Notes: generated by a model not told the origin, from the letters alone. A DNA stretch of 64,000 nucleotides from JBAZWV01 sp041660225 (GCA_041660225.1 JBAZWV010000003.1:1-64000); one strand, 5' to 3'; shown: positions 1-8,696, counted from the first letter of the stretch. Numbers and translations: made by a program.

Positions 1-1
1 T

Positions 2-427
2 TTAAAACGGTATGTCCTCAACCTTGATTTCCTGATCGCCGATGCCCTGATCGACCGTGCCCGACGGCGCAGCTGCGTCACGTGGCGCTCCGCCCTGCGG
101 CGGACGATCGAGCAGGATGACGTTCTCGGCGACTATCTCGGTGCGCTGGCGTTTGCTGCCGTCCTGCGCTTCCCACTCGCGCGTCTGGAGACGTCCTTCG
201 ACGTAGACCTTGCGGCCTTTGCCGAGGAACTGCGCGCAGATGTCGGCGAGCTTTCCCCACGCCACGATGTTGTGATACTCGACCCGTTCCTGCTTTTGGC
301 CGGCGGCGTCGGTCCACTGGGATGATGTTGCCACCGAGAAGTTGCAGACGTTCTGCCCGTTCGGGGTGGTACGGAGTTCCGGGTCCCTGGTCAGGTTCCC
401 GATGATCATGGCGCGGTTCAAGTTCAT
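2..427 (-). CDS. ssb: Single-stranded DNA-binding protein
   Basis: Binds and protects single-stranded DNA in replication, repair and recombination. The 141-residue protein has the OB fold in its first ~105 residues (N-terminal MNLNRAMIIGNLTRDPE, then the aromatic and basic positions around VEYHNIVAWGKLA). A short linker leads to the acidic C-terminal tip ending EDIPF, which in this family docks partner proteins. It lies just downstream of rpsF on the same strand with an 11-nt gap, the classical rpsF-ssb(-rpsR) order; rpsR would lie beyond the window edge. The length is close to that of short bacterial SSBs and the stop codon is inside the window, so it looks complete. Confidence 0.96.
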   Translation of the reverse strand: MNLNRAMIIGNLTRDPELRTTPNGQNVCNFSVATSSQWTDAAGQKQERVEYHNIVAWGKLADICAQFLGKGRKVYVEGRLQTREWEAQDGSKRQRTEIVAENVILLDRPPQGGAPRDAAAPSGTVDQGIGDQEIKVEDIPF

Positions 428-438
428 ATCTCTCTATC

Positions 439-972
439 CTAGGCTTCCTTCGCGTCGTCTTCAAGAGCTGCCTTCAGCTTCTTGTCGAGCTCCTCTTCGG
501 AGAGGGCCGGAGCGTCCGGAGCCTTCTCTTCTGTCTTTGTCTCGATCGCGGCGACACCGGACTTGATCTCTTCGGTGGTCTTCACCTTTTCTTCGCCCGG
601 CTTGTCGGTCGTGCGACGGCGCGGACGGTCTTCCTTCATGTCGGTGTTCACTTCCATGAATTGAACGATCTCGAATTTATCACCACCGGCTTCGTCGGCG
701 CGGACGATGATGTGGCGGAGCACCTCGGTTGAGATGCGGAGCGCCTCGTCGATCTTCGCGAGTGAGGATCCTTCGGCTTCCATGTTCACGAGAACATAGT
801 GACCGTGGCGCTGCTTCTCGATCGGATACGCGAAGCGGAATTTACCGAGACGCTTGGTGTCGATGATCGACGCGCCGTATTTTTCGAGCGACGCTTTCAC
901 GTTGCTCTCCACCTTGCCGACGTCTTCATCCGTGAAGGTGGTCGGCACGATGTACAGAAGTTCGTACTGCAT
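439..972 (-). CDS. rpsF: 30S ribosomal protein S6 with long charged C-terminal tail
   Basis: Ribosomal protein S6, which pairs with S18 on the platform of the small subunit. The S6 core spans about residues 1-100 (MQYELLYIVPTTF, the KRLGKFRFAYPIEKQRHG strand, then EVLRHIIVRAD). A further ~75 residues are rich in Glu, Lys and Arg, so the protein (177 aa) is much longer than the usual 95-135. I chose the ATG at 970-972 because the fold starts there. An in-frame GTG at 1048-1050 would add 26 residues that do not resemble S6. First gene of an operon with ssb; a promoter at 1077-1105 gives it a leader of roughly 100 nt. Confidence 0.95.
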   Translation of the reverse strand: MQYELLYIVPTTFTDEDVGKVESNVKASLEKYGASIIDTKRLGKFRFAYPIEKQRHGHYVLVNMEAEGSSLAKIDEALRISTEVLRHIIVRADEAGGDKFEIVQFMEVNTDMKEDRPRRRTTDKPGEEKVKTTEEIKSGVAAIETKTEEKAPDAPALSEEELDKKLKAALEDDAKEA

Positions 973-1076
973 GCGTTGTTCTTGTGACTCGCCCTCCGAC
1001 CGATGCCGGAGGATCCGCGGATCCGTGTGAATCCGAGAGTGGCCTGCCACAAGTGAAATGATGGTTTAGTGCGAAA

Positions 1077-1105
1077 ACACTATAGGAATACGGCCTTGGT
1101 GTCAA
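1077..1105 (-). promoter_or_regulatory. Promoter of the rpsF-ssb operon
   Basis: On the minus strand, TTGACA (plus 1100-1105) and TAGTGT (plus 1077-1082) are 17 nt apart. Transcription should start near 1070, leaving about 98 nt before the rpsF ATG. The leader contains a GC-rich hairpin (CTCCG/CGGAG arms, about 988-1005). Confidence 0.6.
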
Positions 1106-1116
1106 GCCGTTGGATA

Positions 1117-1150
1117 AAGAAAAAGCCCTCACGGTGGAACACCGGAGGGC
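1117..1150 (-). terminator. Intrinsic terminator of the 872-aa orphan gene
   Basis: GCCCTC-x-CGGTG stem pairing with CACCG-GAGGGC (plus 1125-1150), followed on the minus strand by a T-rich run. It lies just downstream of the 1176-3794 gene. Confidence 0.8.
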
Positions 1151-1175
1151 GAGAAAAGGGGCGGCGCGATCGGCG

Positions 1176-3794
1176 TCATGCGCTCGAATCGCGGGCAGGA
1201 ACCTCGGAGAGGTCATCGTCGTCCTTGATGGACGGGAGAGGGTTCTCGAGGTCGTTGGAAGGTCGAAGCGTCTTCTTGTACACGCTTCGCCCCAAGGGAC
1301 GACTGTAAATGCGGAGGGCTTCGCCCATCGGCAGCGCGAATTCTTCCGCGTCAGTCTTCGTCCAGCTCGGCACCATGTCTTTGAACGACACGGCGTTCCC
1401 CGTCAGGAAGTACATGACGAGTGGCGCCGACTCATCGTCGAGGACGAAGTAGTCCGGCCGGGACGTGAAAACATCCTTGAGGACCTTCACTACTTCGCGC
1501 GTCTTCATCAGACAGTCGACATAGAACGTCGACGCCTCTGTCCCGCTTGATGGCGGAGATGAGCGCTTCGTCCCGTTCGTTTCTTTGACGGCGGGCATCT
1601 GATACGGGGGCGTCATGGAACGCTTCCCAGAGAATCCTCGGTCGGGCGGGAAGCGTCGATCCGTGTCGACGTTCTTTTCCGCCTCGATGTCGTGGAGGTC
1701 CTCAATCGCAACCAGTACGGTCGGCTCGTCATCCGTGAGAGGACGACGGGTTACCTCCTCCTCGAAATTGGGGACGGAGGGCGTGCGCAACGAGTTGGGC
1801 GGAATGGAAAGCGCCGGATGGTGCTTTATCGCCCTCGTATGCGTCCGTACCATGTCCTCGAGATCGAGACCGATAAAGTCTCGTGCGCGTTCGGTCACGT
1901 CTGACGAGATCTCCACGAGACGCATGGTCTGCTCGTGGATGTCGGCCTGCTGGCGATCTCTCTTCGCCTTTTCGATCTGGTACACGACGTCCGTGTACTC
2001 CGTCCAGGCGACGAAGAATTGCTTCTTCGTTTCCAGATCACGTTCGAGATCGTGAATGCGCGTCGCTTGTTTGTCGACGAGGTCAGCCAGTTCCGCTTTT
2101 TCGGCGGTGAGCTTCTCGTTGCGACTCCAGAGATGCGCGCGGTAGCGGAGCATCCAGGGGAGCACGTCGTTCGACATCTTCGCCTTCCATGCGGCCACAG
2201 GCGCAGCACTCGACATGACACCGGACTTCGCGTCTTCGGCGGCGTCTTCGATCTTCCGCGCGCACTCGAGATCCTTCTTCAGGAGCTCTTCTGTGTGCTC
2301 CTTCTGCAGTTTCTCGATTGCCAATTCGTGCTGCTTGCGCATTTGGGCGCGACTGTCGTTATCGACCGCGGCGCGCTTGGGGAGCTGAATCTCCGGTTGC
2401 GTGGCGCGAGTATCCGCGTCAGACCCACGATCAACCGTTTGCGCCTCGAGACCCGTGAGGGTATTCGGCGTCTTACACATCCTCATGAGCGTCTTGCGCA
2501 GATTGCAGAGGCGATTGAACGCGTCCGGATCTTGCTCCTGAATATTCACGCCGCCGTAAACGATCTGCAGGCGTGAATCGAACTGCAAGATTTCCGCCGC
2601 GAATCCGCCCAGCATGGAGGAAGAGGTCCTCCCGTTTGGCGGTTGCGCGACTGTCGATGCGTGCGGCTGCACGCCTGACTGCGGATACATCACGACCTGG
2701 CTGTTGGAGACGTGGACCTGCGGCGGGTTCGCCTTGAGGCGTTCGTTTTCGCTATTCGCGACACGCAAGAGGCGTTCGAGTTCAGCGATTCGATCCTTCA
2801 GAGCGGTAAATGCCCCGTTTTCGGAGTTCGCCGATTCTTTCAGAATCTCCCGCATCCGCTTGGACTCTGGTGAGTCTGTCACGGTTTTCGCAAGTCTCTT
2901 TACGGTCGTCTGCTCCCTGCTGGTTGCCGCCGGAAGAATCGTGTAGATGTCTTTCTCCGGCTTTGCCAAGACCATTGCCGTTGAAGACGCGAGCGCCTTC
3001 TTGTGACCGGCATGATAGGCCTTGTACCCCGTTCCGAGACCGGTCAGCGCAAGTGCGAGACCGAATGCGAGGTACGTGAGAGGGCCGATGGGCGCTCCCG
3101 TGTGCCTGCTGTTCTCGAACTTCGTGACGAGCGCGGCGTTGTTTGCCGTGAGCGTCTGCTTCTCGGTCGAGAGCGAAGCGTTCCGCGTCTCGAGCTCCGA
3201 GACCTTCGCTTTGAGAGCGATGGTTTCGGCGCTGTCGCCGGGCTTCGGCGTCACGTTTGGTGACGTCGTCCCGCGAAGCGTCTTGAGCTCGCTCTTGAGT
3301 CGCGTGTTCTCGGCATCGAGTCCTTCGTATCGCGTCATCCGCTCGGCGTAGGTTTCCACCTTCGCGCCCGGAATCACGATCCGACCGGAGTACCCTGCCA
3401 TCAGAGCGATGGTGCGGTGTTCCAACGGACACGGACGCGCGGCGTTGGTCCAAATGGACTCATCGCCAAGACGCCAATCGTTTTTGTACAGACGGCAGAG
3501 CGGAAACACCTTGTTCGGGTTCCGCGCATGGATCATCCCCCACGTGAGCTCGTTTCCGGTCTTCACGTTGGGATTGGCACGATGCCACTTGATGAGCTGC
3601 TGAACGCTGACCCCGGCACCGACTTCGACGGCGTAACCATCGGTCGGCTGATTGCCGGATGCGTCTTTTTCTACCTCGCGGATCTCCCCTTTGGGAGTCT
3701 CGGCAGAGGCGACAGACGCCATGAGGAAAGTCACGAGAAACGCGACCAACCCCGTCAACATACGGATGAGAGACGACGGATCGCGCTGTTGCAT
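1176..3794 (-). CDS. Orphan exported or membrane coiled-coil protein (872 aa)
   Basis: I recognise no family. The N-terminus is a signal-like segment (residues ~10-31, Leu/Val-rich, ending ASVASA). About 200 residues follow that contain a possible peptidoglycan-binding-like stretch (VSVQQLIKWH ... IVIPGAKV) and a coiled coil (~150-225). One membrane segment lies near residues 234-256. The rest (~300-640) is dominated by heptad-rich, charged coiled coil, followed by a low-complexity linker and a ~110-residue C-terminal globular part. The start ATG is preceded by AGGTGAGGT, a usable Shine-Dalgarno. Monocistronic, with its own terminator. The long coiled coil with one anchor suggests a structural or tethering role; this is inference only. 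Confidence 0.8.
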   Translation of the reverse strand: MQQRDPSSLIRMLTGLVAFLVTFLMASVASAETPKGEIREVEKDASGNQPTDGYAVEVGAGVSVQQLIKWHRANPNVKTGNELTWGMIHARNPNKVFPLCRLYKNDWRLGDESIWTNAARPCPLEHRTIALMAGYSGRIVIPGAKVETYAERMTRYEGLDAENTRLKSELKTLRGTTSPNVTPKPGDSAETIALKAKVSELETRNASLSTEKQTLTANNAALVTKFENSRHTGAPIGPLTYLAFGLALALTGLGTGYKAYHAGHKKALASSTAMVLAKPEKDIYTILPAATSREQTTVKRLAKTVTDSPESKRMREILKESANSENGAFTALKDRIAELERLLRVANSENERLKANPPQVHVSNSQVVMYPQSGVQPHASTVAQPPNGRTSSSMLGGFAAEILQFDSRLQIVYGGVNIQEQDPDAFNRLCNLRKTLMRMCKTPNTLTGLEAQTVDRGSDADTRATQPEIQLPKRAAVDNDSRAQMRKQHELAIEKLQKEHTEELLKKDLECARKIEDAAEDAKSGVMSSAAPVAAWKAKMSNDVLPWMLRYRAHLWSRNEKLTAEKAELADLVDKQATRIHDLERDLETKKQFFVAWTEYTDVVYQIEKAKRDRQQADIHEQTMRLVEISSDVTERARDFIGLDLEDMVRTHTRAIKHHPALSIPPNSLRTPSVPNFEEEVTRRPLTDDEPTVLVAIEDLHDIEAEKNVDTDRRFPPDRGFSGKRSMTPPYQMPAVKETNGTKRSSPPSSGTEASTFYVDCLMKTREVVKVLKDVFTSRPDYFVLDDESAPLVMYFLTGNAVSFKDMVPSWTKTDAEEFALPMGEALRIYSRPLGRSVYKKTLRPSNDLENPLPSIKDDDDLSEVPARDSSA

Positions 3795-3933
3795 GTGACC
3801 TCACCTGACTTGGTTGTCAAAGGAACGGACACGTTGTTTTGCGGTTCGGAGAAGTCCGAAACGCCGTTCAACGCGGCCTCCCTTTTGGGAATGGAGGACT
3901 TGCCATATCATCATACAATAGGCCCTTCGTCAA

Positions 3934-3962
3934 GTGACGGATCCTGTCAATCCGGCTAGAAT
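3934..3962 (+). promoter_or_regulatory. Leaderless promoter of the Trm11-like gene
   Basis: GTGACG (3934-3939) and TAGAAT (3957-3962) are 17 nt apart. Only 8 nt separate the -10 box from the ATG at 3971 and there is no Shine-Dalgarno, so the mRNA should start at or next to the start codon. Confidence 0.55.
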
Positions 3963-3970
3963 CCTTCCAT

Positions 3971-5170
3971 ATGCGTCACTTCGCCGTCTTCGGCTCACAT
4001 CCAAGGCTCAGCCTAGCCGAATTTCGGCAAATTTCGTCCCCAAAAATGGCACCTCCCCTCCTCGTCGGCCCAACGGCTATTATTGAGGATGAGGACTGGA
4101 ATGGGACCGTTTTGATGAATCGGCTGGGTGGAACGGTCAAACTTGGCGATATCCATGATGAATGCGCGACCGACGAATTGGATGCGAATCGCATCGTTGA
4201 TCTCTTCGAAAAGCTGCCACGTAGCGAGCGGGTCATCTTTGGATCCACGGTGTATGGCGCGACTCCCGCCGGAAAAAAGAAATTGGACCGGCTGCCGCTC
4301 GAAATAAAACGCGAGCTCAAGAACCGCGGACGAAGTGCGCGCTGGGTCACGAGCGAAGGTGATCAGCCGCTCACACCTGCCGCCGTCGCCAAACTCAAAT
4401 TGACGAGTGACGGATACGATCTCCTCTTTCTTGTGAGCGGCGGAGTGGTTTCGATCGGACTCACGACGCATGTGCAGGACGCGGACTTCTGGAGCGAGCG
4501 TGATTACGGCCGGCCCGTGCGCGATGATGAAAACGGAATGCTTCCTCCGAAACTTGCACGCATGATGGTGAACCTCGGAGCTCTTCCTGAAAGCGGAACG
4601 TTGCTTGATCCGTTTTGCGGATCCGGCACCGTGCTCATGGAAGCCGCGCTTGCGACGCACGCAGGACAGATCATCATGAGCGATATCGAAATGGCGCAGG
4701 TGAACGCAACGAAGATGAATTTGGATTGGTTGATTGAACGACGTATCTTGCGTGACGATGACCGTGAACACACGATGCTTTTCGCGAGCGACGCACGCGA
4801 CATCAAAAAACACGTTACGAAAAACGTAGATGCGATCGTGACAGAAGGCTATCTTGGTCCGCCGCTTTCCGGACATGAACCGGTCGCAAAACTGATGAAA
4901 AACGCTGAAGAAATCACGCAACTCTGGCGTGATTCGCTCATCGCGTTCAAGGATATTCTCGCAAAAAACGGACGCATCGTCGGCGTATGGCCGTCGATGA
5001 AAAGCGAGCATGGGTCTGCACGTGTGGATCTGACGGATGAGCTGAACGATCTTGGCTACCGACTCGTAAATCCTCTTGCGCCGTGGGACACATCGAATGA
5101 TCCGTTGTTGTATCATCGCGTTGGACAACGCGTGATGCGTCGTATCGTTGTGCTCGAGCGCTTGGCCTGA
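3971..5170 (+). CDS. Trm11-like SAM-dependent RNA methyltransferase
   Basis: A 399-residue protein with an N-terminal RNA-binding-like region (~1-170) and a C-terminal Rossmann methyltransferase. The SAM-binding motif is clear: LLDPFCGSGTVLMEA at about 216-230, followed by the acidic loop SDIEMAQ. This matches the Trm11/UPF0020 group, which makes N2-methylguanosine in tRNA. The catalytic motif IV, usually [DN]PPY, reads TEGYLGPPL here, so the exact substrate or even the activity is uncertain. Leaderless start and a TGA stop. The neighbours are orphans and give no clue to its target. Confidence 0.8.
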   Translation: MRHFAVFGSHPRLSLAEFRQISSPKMAPPLLVGPTAIIEDEDWNGTVLMNRLGGTVKLGDIHDECATDELDANRIVDLFEKLPRSERVIFGSTVYGATPAGKKKLDRLPLEIKRELKNRGRSARWVTSEGDQPLTPAAVAKLKLTSDGYDLLFLVSGGVVSIGLTTHVQDADFWSERDYGRPVRDDENGMLPPKLARMMVNLGALPESGTLLDPFCGSGTVLMEAALATHAGQIIMSDIEMAQVNATKMNLDWLIERRILRDDDREHTMLFASDARDIKKHVTKNVDAIVTEGYLGPPLSGHEPVAKLMKNAEEITQLWRDSLIAFKDILAKNGRIVGVWPSMKSEHGSARVDLTDELNDLGYRLVNPLAPWDTSNDPLLYHRVGQRVMRRIVVLERLA

Positions 5171-5229
5171 TCTCGACTTCCTGCAATACTTGTTCTGCCA
5201 ATTGATCTTTCCACAACAAGGAGACGGCA

Positions 5230-5802
5230 GTGACGCATCCAGCCGACCCCGGCAATTCGATCATCATCAAGCCCGGCTCGCCTCCCCTGCAAACAGAAGG
5301 AGAGGAGCTGAAGTTTATCCATGTCGTGAAAACCGGACGTATCTTCCTGCGTTGCGAACAGCCCAATCCGGCCTACGCGGATTTCGGTCCGGGTTCCGTT
5401 CTTGGGTGGGAGCTCTTGGATATCGAAACAAAAGTCTGCGTCGCAAGCTTCACCGCTCGGGTCCCTTCGGACTACGGCGCCTGCACGGTGCGACGGTTCG
5501 AAACGGCTGCCTTCCTGTTCTGGCTCAAGCAACGACCGGACGCACTCGGATGGATTCTGAAAAGCATTCACCACAAGTGGTCCCATCGAACGCTCAAGCT
5601 CGAACGTGAACGCAGCGCTTCGTCGAAAACGAGTGGCACACGCACCATCGATCAAACGACCCGCCAGGCGGTAGAAACTACCGCCAAAGGTCGAAAGCCA
5701 ATTCCGCGCGAGGAATCGGACGAAGACGATGAACAGCGTGAAACGCCTACGAGCCCCGGTCACCGCTCTGCCGCAAACTGGCGGGCGCAAAAGTCCGGCT
5801 AG
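5230..5802 (+). CDS. Orphan small protein with cyclic-nucleotide-binding-like fold
   Basis: 190 residues. The first ~115 have the strand and glycine pattern of a cNMP-binding jelly roll (IHVVKTGRIFLR, FGPGSVLGWELLD, then a helix FLFWLKQRPDALGWIL), but I cannot see a full phosphate-binding cassette. The last ~70 residues are polar, low-complexity and probably disordered. The GTG start is preceded by AAGGAG (5218-5223) at good spacing. Followed by a terminator and then by a larger protein with a similar N-terminal domain, so the two may act together. Function unknown. Confidence 0.7.
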   Translation: MTHPADPGNSIIIKPGSPPLQTEGEELKFIHVVKTGRIFLRCEQPNPAYADFGPGSVLGWELLDIETKVCVASFTARVPSDYGACTVRRFETAAFLFWLKQRPDALGWILKSIHHKWSHRTLKLERERSASSKTSGTRTIDQTTRQAVETTAKGRKPIPREESDEDDEQRETPTSPGHRSAANWRAQKSG

Positions 5803-5808
5803 CACTCC

Positions 5809-5834
5809 CCCCGATCTTATCGGGGTTTTTCTTT
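5809..5834 (+). terminator. Intrinsic terminator
   Basis: CCCCGAT-CTT-ATCGGGG hairpin followed by a T run, directly after the 5230-5802 gene. Confidence 0.9.
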
Positions 5835-5972
5835 TCGCTCAGCCATTTTTCCTGTAACCTTTCGACGTCAAACCGGTAGGAATGGTGCCTGAACGGTTGA
5901 CAAAACCACCGAAATCGGGTAGTTTCCATCTTCCGCTCCTTCCAACTTCACCCCCATAGATAAGGAGGCCGA

Positions 5973-7724
5973 ATGGCCAAACACGAAGAAGTCATACGTG
6001 ATTCAGAAGCCCCGCCGTCCTTGGACGGAAAACTGCTCTCCCTTTCGATCATGGAGCTCGTACGGCGTCGTTCAAAGAAGAACGTCGTCGAGCTCAACGA
6101 AGGAGAGATCATCGACCCCACCGAGCACGACTCTCTGGGGATGGTCATCCTGAAGGGCCTCATCGAGGTCCAACGCGACATGAATGCGGATGACGGACTT
6201 CTGACCGTCACAACAGACGTGGCCGAAAAAGGACATCCTCTCCACGAGGCTGTTCTTTTCTCACCGCGTGCGAAGGTCACCGGCGAAACGGAAAACCGCT
6301 ACATCGTCCGCGCACCGACGTCGGTGCTGTTGGTCGACAAGCGGGAGCTGCGGGAGAAAATCCTCCCTTCGCTGGATCCCAACCAGTTGGTTGATTTCCT
6401 GATGGCCTTCCTCGGCGCGCAAGCGATCACCAAAGATCTGCTCCGCGGACGATACGCGAGCAGCGTCGTGGAAAATCACAATCGAAAGATCGTGACGCGG
6501 CGCAACTCACCTCCTCCGATCTCTCCGCGCTCGCAAATCGCGAGCAAGGACGAGAATCTGAACGAAGCGCTTGAAGAGATCGACGAACTCAAGACGCAGC
6601 TCAACAGGGAGACCGACGCCAACAAGACGTTGCGCGCGGAACTCGAAGCGCACACAGAACGAATCCGCACGCTCGAAGAAGCGCTCCCCGTCGCCGCGTT
6701 CAACCGTGTCGATGAGGACGACCGCATCTGCAAAGCAATCAGCCGACTCTCGAATTACTACGTCGAGCTGCTCGGACGCGATCCGACGAATGAGGAGGTC
6801 GAGATGACGCGCAAGCTGATTCACGATCTTCATCCGCGCTGGAACGACGCCGGGCTTCTGCAACACCACCCATCTCTGCATGGTGATCTGGTCGCAGACA
6901 TGTCATCGACATCCGACGGGTACCTCGCGGTCATTCCAAGCGAGGTCGAGCTCATCACGAACGATCGACCGAAGCCGCGCGTGGCCATGCCACAAGCGAC
7001 AACGCTTCCACTCACCATGCGCGAGGGCGTCTCTCGAGATGCGCTTCCGCACACGGTTCCAGAAGGGCCGCGACTGAAGGCGTTCTCAGCTCAACCGAAA
7101 ACGAGCCAGCCCCAGCGGTTTGCTCTCTCCGGTCTTCAACGTCCACAGGCGATTCTGCCTGCGGCGTATCCTCCGCCTCCCACGAAGCGTGGATCCGGCC
7201 CTCCGCCGCTTCCCGCCGTGACCGTGCCGCCTCGACCGAAATCGAGTCCGCCGTCGGTCGTGGCGCCGACGCATCGCGAACCGGCCGTGGCCCGCAACGT
7301 CACGCCGCCACTGTTTCCTGCAACATCGGAGATCGAACCCGCTCCGCACACAATGCGTGGCGTGGAGCCGACGAAGAGCGAACCCTTCGGAAGATCCATG
7401 ACGCCGCCCGGAACCAAACGGGCCGTCATCGGCGGATATTCCATGGTGAGCTCAGAGCGACGGGCACCGAGCGGTCAGTTCGCCGTCGTGGCTCCCAGCC
7501 CGACCTCCGAACCGACCATCGCGGTCGACAACGAGGAAGACGACGGCTTCGTCTCCCGACGAACGCTCGACTACGCCGAGCTGGAAAAGCTTCAAGAGGA
7601 AATGGAGATCAAAAAGGCAGAACAGAAAAAAACCTTCCACGTCCCCGTCCTTTCTCTCGAAGAGAGTGAAAAAACCTTGCCCGGCGTCGAAAAAACGATG
7701 CCCTACGGCAAACGCATCATCTAA
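5973..7724 (+). CDS. Orphan protein: cNMP-like domain, coiled coil and Pro-rich tail
   Basis: 583 residues, no recognised family as a whole. Residues ~20-160 resemble a cyclic-nucleotide-binding-like jelly roll with LKGLIEVQRD and a helix around DPNQLVDFLMAFLG. Residues ~195-235 form a coiled coil and ~240-290 a small helical domain. Residues ~310-520 are a Pro/Ser/Thr-rich disordered linker, and the charged C-terminus is helical. There is no signal peptide or membrane segment, so it is probably cytoplasmic. A perfect AAGGAGG precedes the ATG. It follows the related small protein at 5230 but has its own transcription unit, closed by a strong terminator. Confidence 0.75.
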   Translation: MAKHEEVIRDSEAPPSLDGKLLSLSIMELVRRRSKKNVVELNEGEIIDPTEHDSLGMVILKGLIEVQRDMNADDGLLTVTTDVAEKGHPLHEAVLFSPRAKVTGETENRYIVRAPTSVLLVDKRELREKILPSLDPNQLVDFLMAFLGAQAITKDLLRGRYASSVVENHNRKIVTRRNSPPPISPRSQIASKDENLNEALEEIDELKTQLNRETDANKTLRAELEAHTERIRTLEEALPVAAFNRVDEDDRICKAISRLSNYYVELLGRDPTNEEVEMTRKLIHDLHPRWNDAGLLQHHPSLHGDLVADMSSTSDGYLAVIPSEVELITNDRPKPRVAMPQATTLPLTMREGVSRDALPHTVPEGPRLKAFSAQPKTSQPQRFALSGLQRPQAILPAAYPPPPTKRGSGPPPLPAVTVPPRPKSSPPSVVAPTHREPAVARNVTPPLFPATSEIEPAPHTMRGVEPTKSEPFGRSMTPPGTKRAVIGGYSMVSSERRAPSGQFAVVAPSPTSEPTIAVDNEEDDGFVSRRTLDYAELEKLQEEMEIKKAEQKKTFHVPVLSLEESEKTLPGVEKTMPYGKRII

Positions 7725-7739
7725 GGGTGAATACAAACC

Positions 7740-7775
7740 GGCTCCGATCAAACTGATCGGAGCCTTTTTCTTTTT
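7740..7775 (+). terminator. Intrinsic terminator
   Basis: 11-bp perfect stem (7740-7750 with 7754-7764), three-base loop, followed by a T run. It separates the converging 5973 gene and the Fe-S operon. Confidence 0.93.
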
Positions 7776-8001
7776 ATGCGATCTCGAATTGGATGTTCAA
7801 ATCGGGAAATTGCTCTGCCATCATCTCTTTGAGCCCCTCCACATAATCCGACGAGCAACCGCATCCCCCGCCGCAGAAACCCGTGAGCCCCAGACGGATC
7901 TTTTCATCCGTCGCTTCGATCACACTCACATCTTTTCCATGCGTCGCAAGCATCGGCTTGAGATGCGCGACGATCGTGTCCACTTGTTCGCGAGAATTCA
8001 T
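7774..8001 (-). CDS. NifU C-terminal (Nfu-like) Fe-S carrier
   Basis: A 75-residue single-domain protein of the NifU C-terminal family, which carries Fe-S clusters to client enzymes. The fold matches (VSVIEATDEKIRLGLTG, then a helix SSDYVEGLKEMM). The usual CxxC cluster motif is replaced by C43-GGG-C47-G-C49, giving three cysteines in a CxxxCxC arrangement. Third gene of the iscS-iscU operon, 5 nt after iscU. Cluster transfer is very likely its role, but the altered cysteine spacing could change cluster type or dimerisation. Confidence 0.85.
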   Translation of the reverse strand: MNSREQVDTIVAHLKPMLATHGKDVSVIEATDEKIRLGLTGFCGGGCGCSSDYVEGLKEMMAEQFPDLNIQFEIA

Positions 8002-8006
8002 AGAGA

Positions 8007-8696
8007 TTATTCCGCTCCGAAATACTTTTCCTTGTAAAACCGGATCAGCTGTTCAACTTCCGGGATGCAGGACGGATCGCCTGTGCCGATCTTGGTCTTC
8101 GCCTGAACTTTTTCGAGGGTGTCAGCTCCATCCAAGACAGCCTCTTCAATATCATGATCCGTAATCTTCAACACCTTGTCGATGATGCGTCCTTGTTCGA
8201 TCTCGATTTTTTCGGGTTGGCCGTTTTTGCGATACCAGTCGTTGATCGCCGCGCGGAGAGCTTTATCGCCGAGGACAGAGCAGTGCACTTTGCGCGCCGG
8301 GAGACCGCCGAGGCGTTCCATGATGTCTTGCGGCTTGAGCTTCTTCGCTTCTTCGAGCGTGATGCCGCCGTTTTCGGTCACCATGACAGACATCATCGAG
8401 GTCGAAGCGATCGCGCTGCCGCAACCAAACGTCTTCCACTTGAGATCCGTGATGCGTTCTGTCGTGGGATCAACTTTGATCCAGATTTTCATGGCATCAC
8501 CACACGCCGGAGAGCCGACCATACCCATGGCGGCATCGCCGTATTCGCCTTCTTCTTTCATGAAATTGCGCGGATGGAAAAAGTGATCCTTCACCGTGTC
8601 GGTGTAGAACCAGCCTTTGTCTTTTGTGGGCGCGACGACGTCTCCTTTGCGAGCGTCTTCGGTTGATTTGATAACGATGTCGGACATATTAGGCAA
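8007..8696 (-). CDS. iscU: IscU/NifU-type Fe-S scaffold with degenerate BFD-like tail
   Basis: Scaffold on which the Fe-S cluster is assembled from cysteine-derived sulfur. The N-terminal IscU domain (~30-165) keeps all three ligand cysteines, C65 (GSPACGDA, with D67), C92 (FGCGSA) and C139 (KVHCSVLG). Residues ~170-225 align with the BFD-like ferredoxin domain of NifU, but only one of its four cysteines (C210) remains, so that cluster is probably lost. The start overlaps the end of iscS by 8 nt, indicating translational coupling; the downstream gene is the Nfu-like carrier. Confidence 0.93.
   Translation of the reverse strand: MPNMSDIVIKSTEDARKGDVVAPTKDKGWFYTDTVKDHFFHPRNFMKEEGEYGDAAMGMVGSPACGDAMKIWIKVDPTTERITDLKWKTFGCGSAIASTSMMSVMVTENGGITLEEAKKLKPQDIMERLGGLPARKVHCSVLGDKALRAAINDWYRKNGQPEKIEIEQGRIIDKVLKITDHDIEEAVLDGADTLEKVQAKTKIGTGDPSCIPEVEQLIRFYKEKYFGAE

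Noticed and set aside
4013..5128. 371-aa minus-strand frame
   Set aside because: Antisense shadow of the Trm11-like gene; His/Arg-rich, no start signals.
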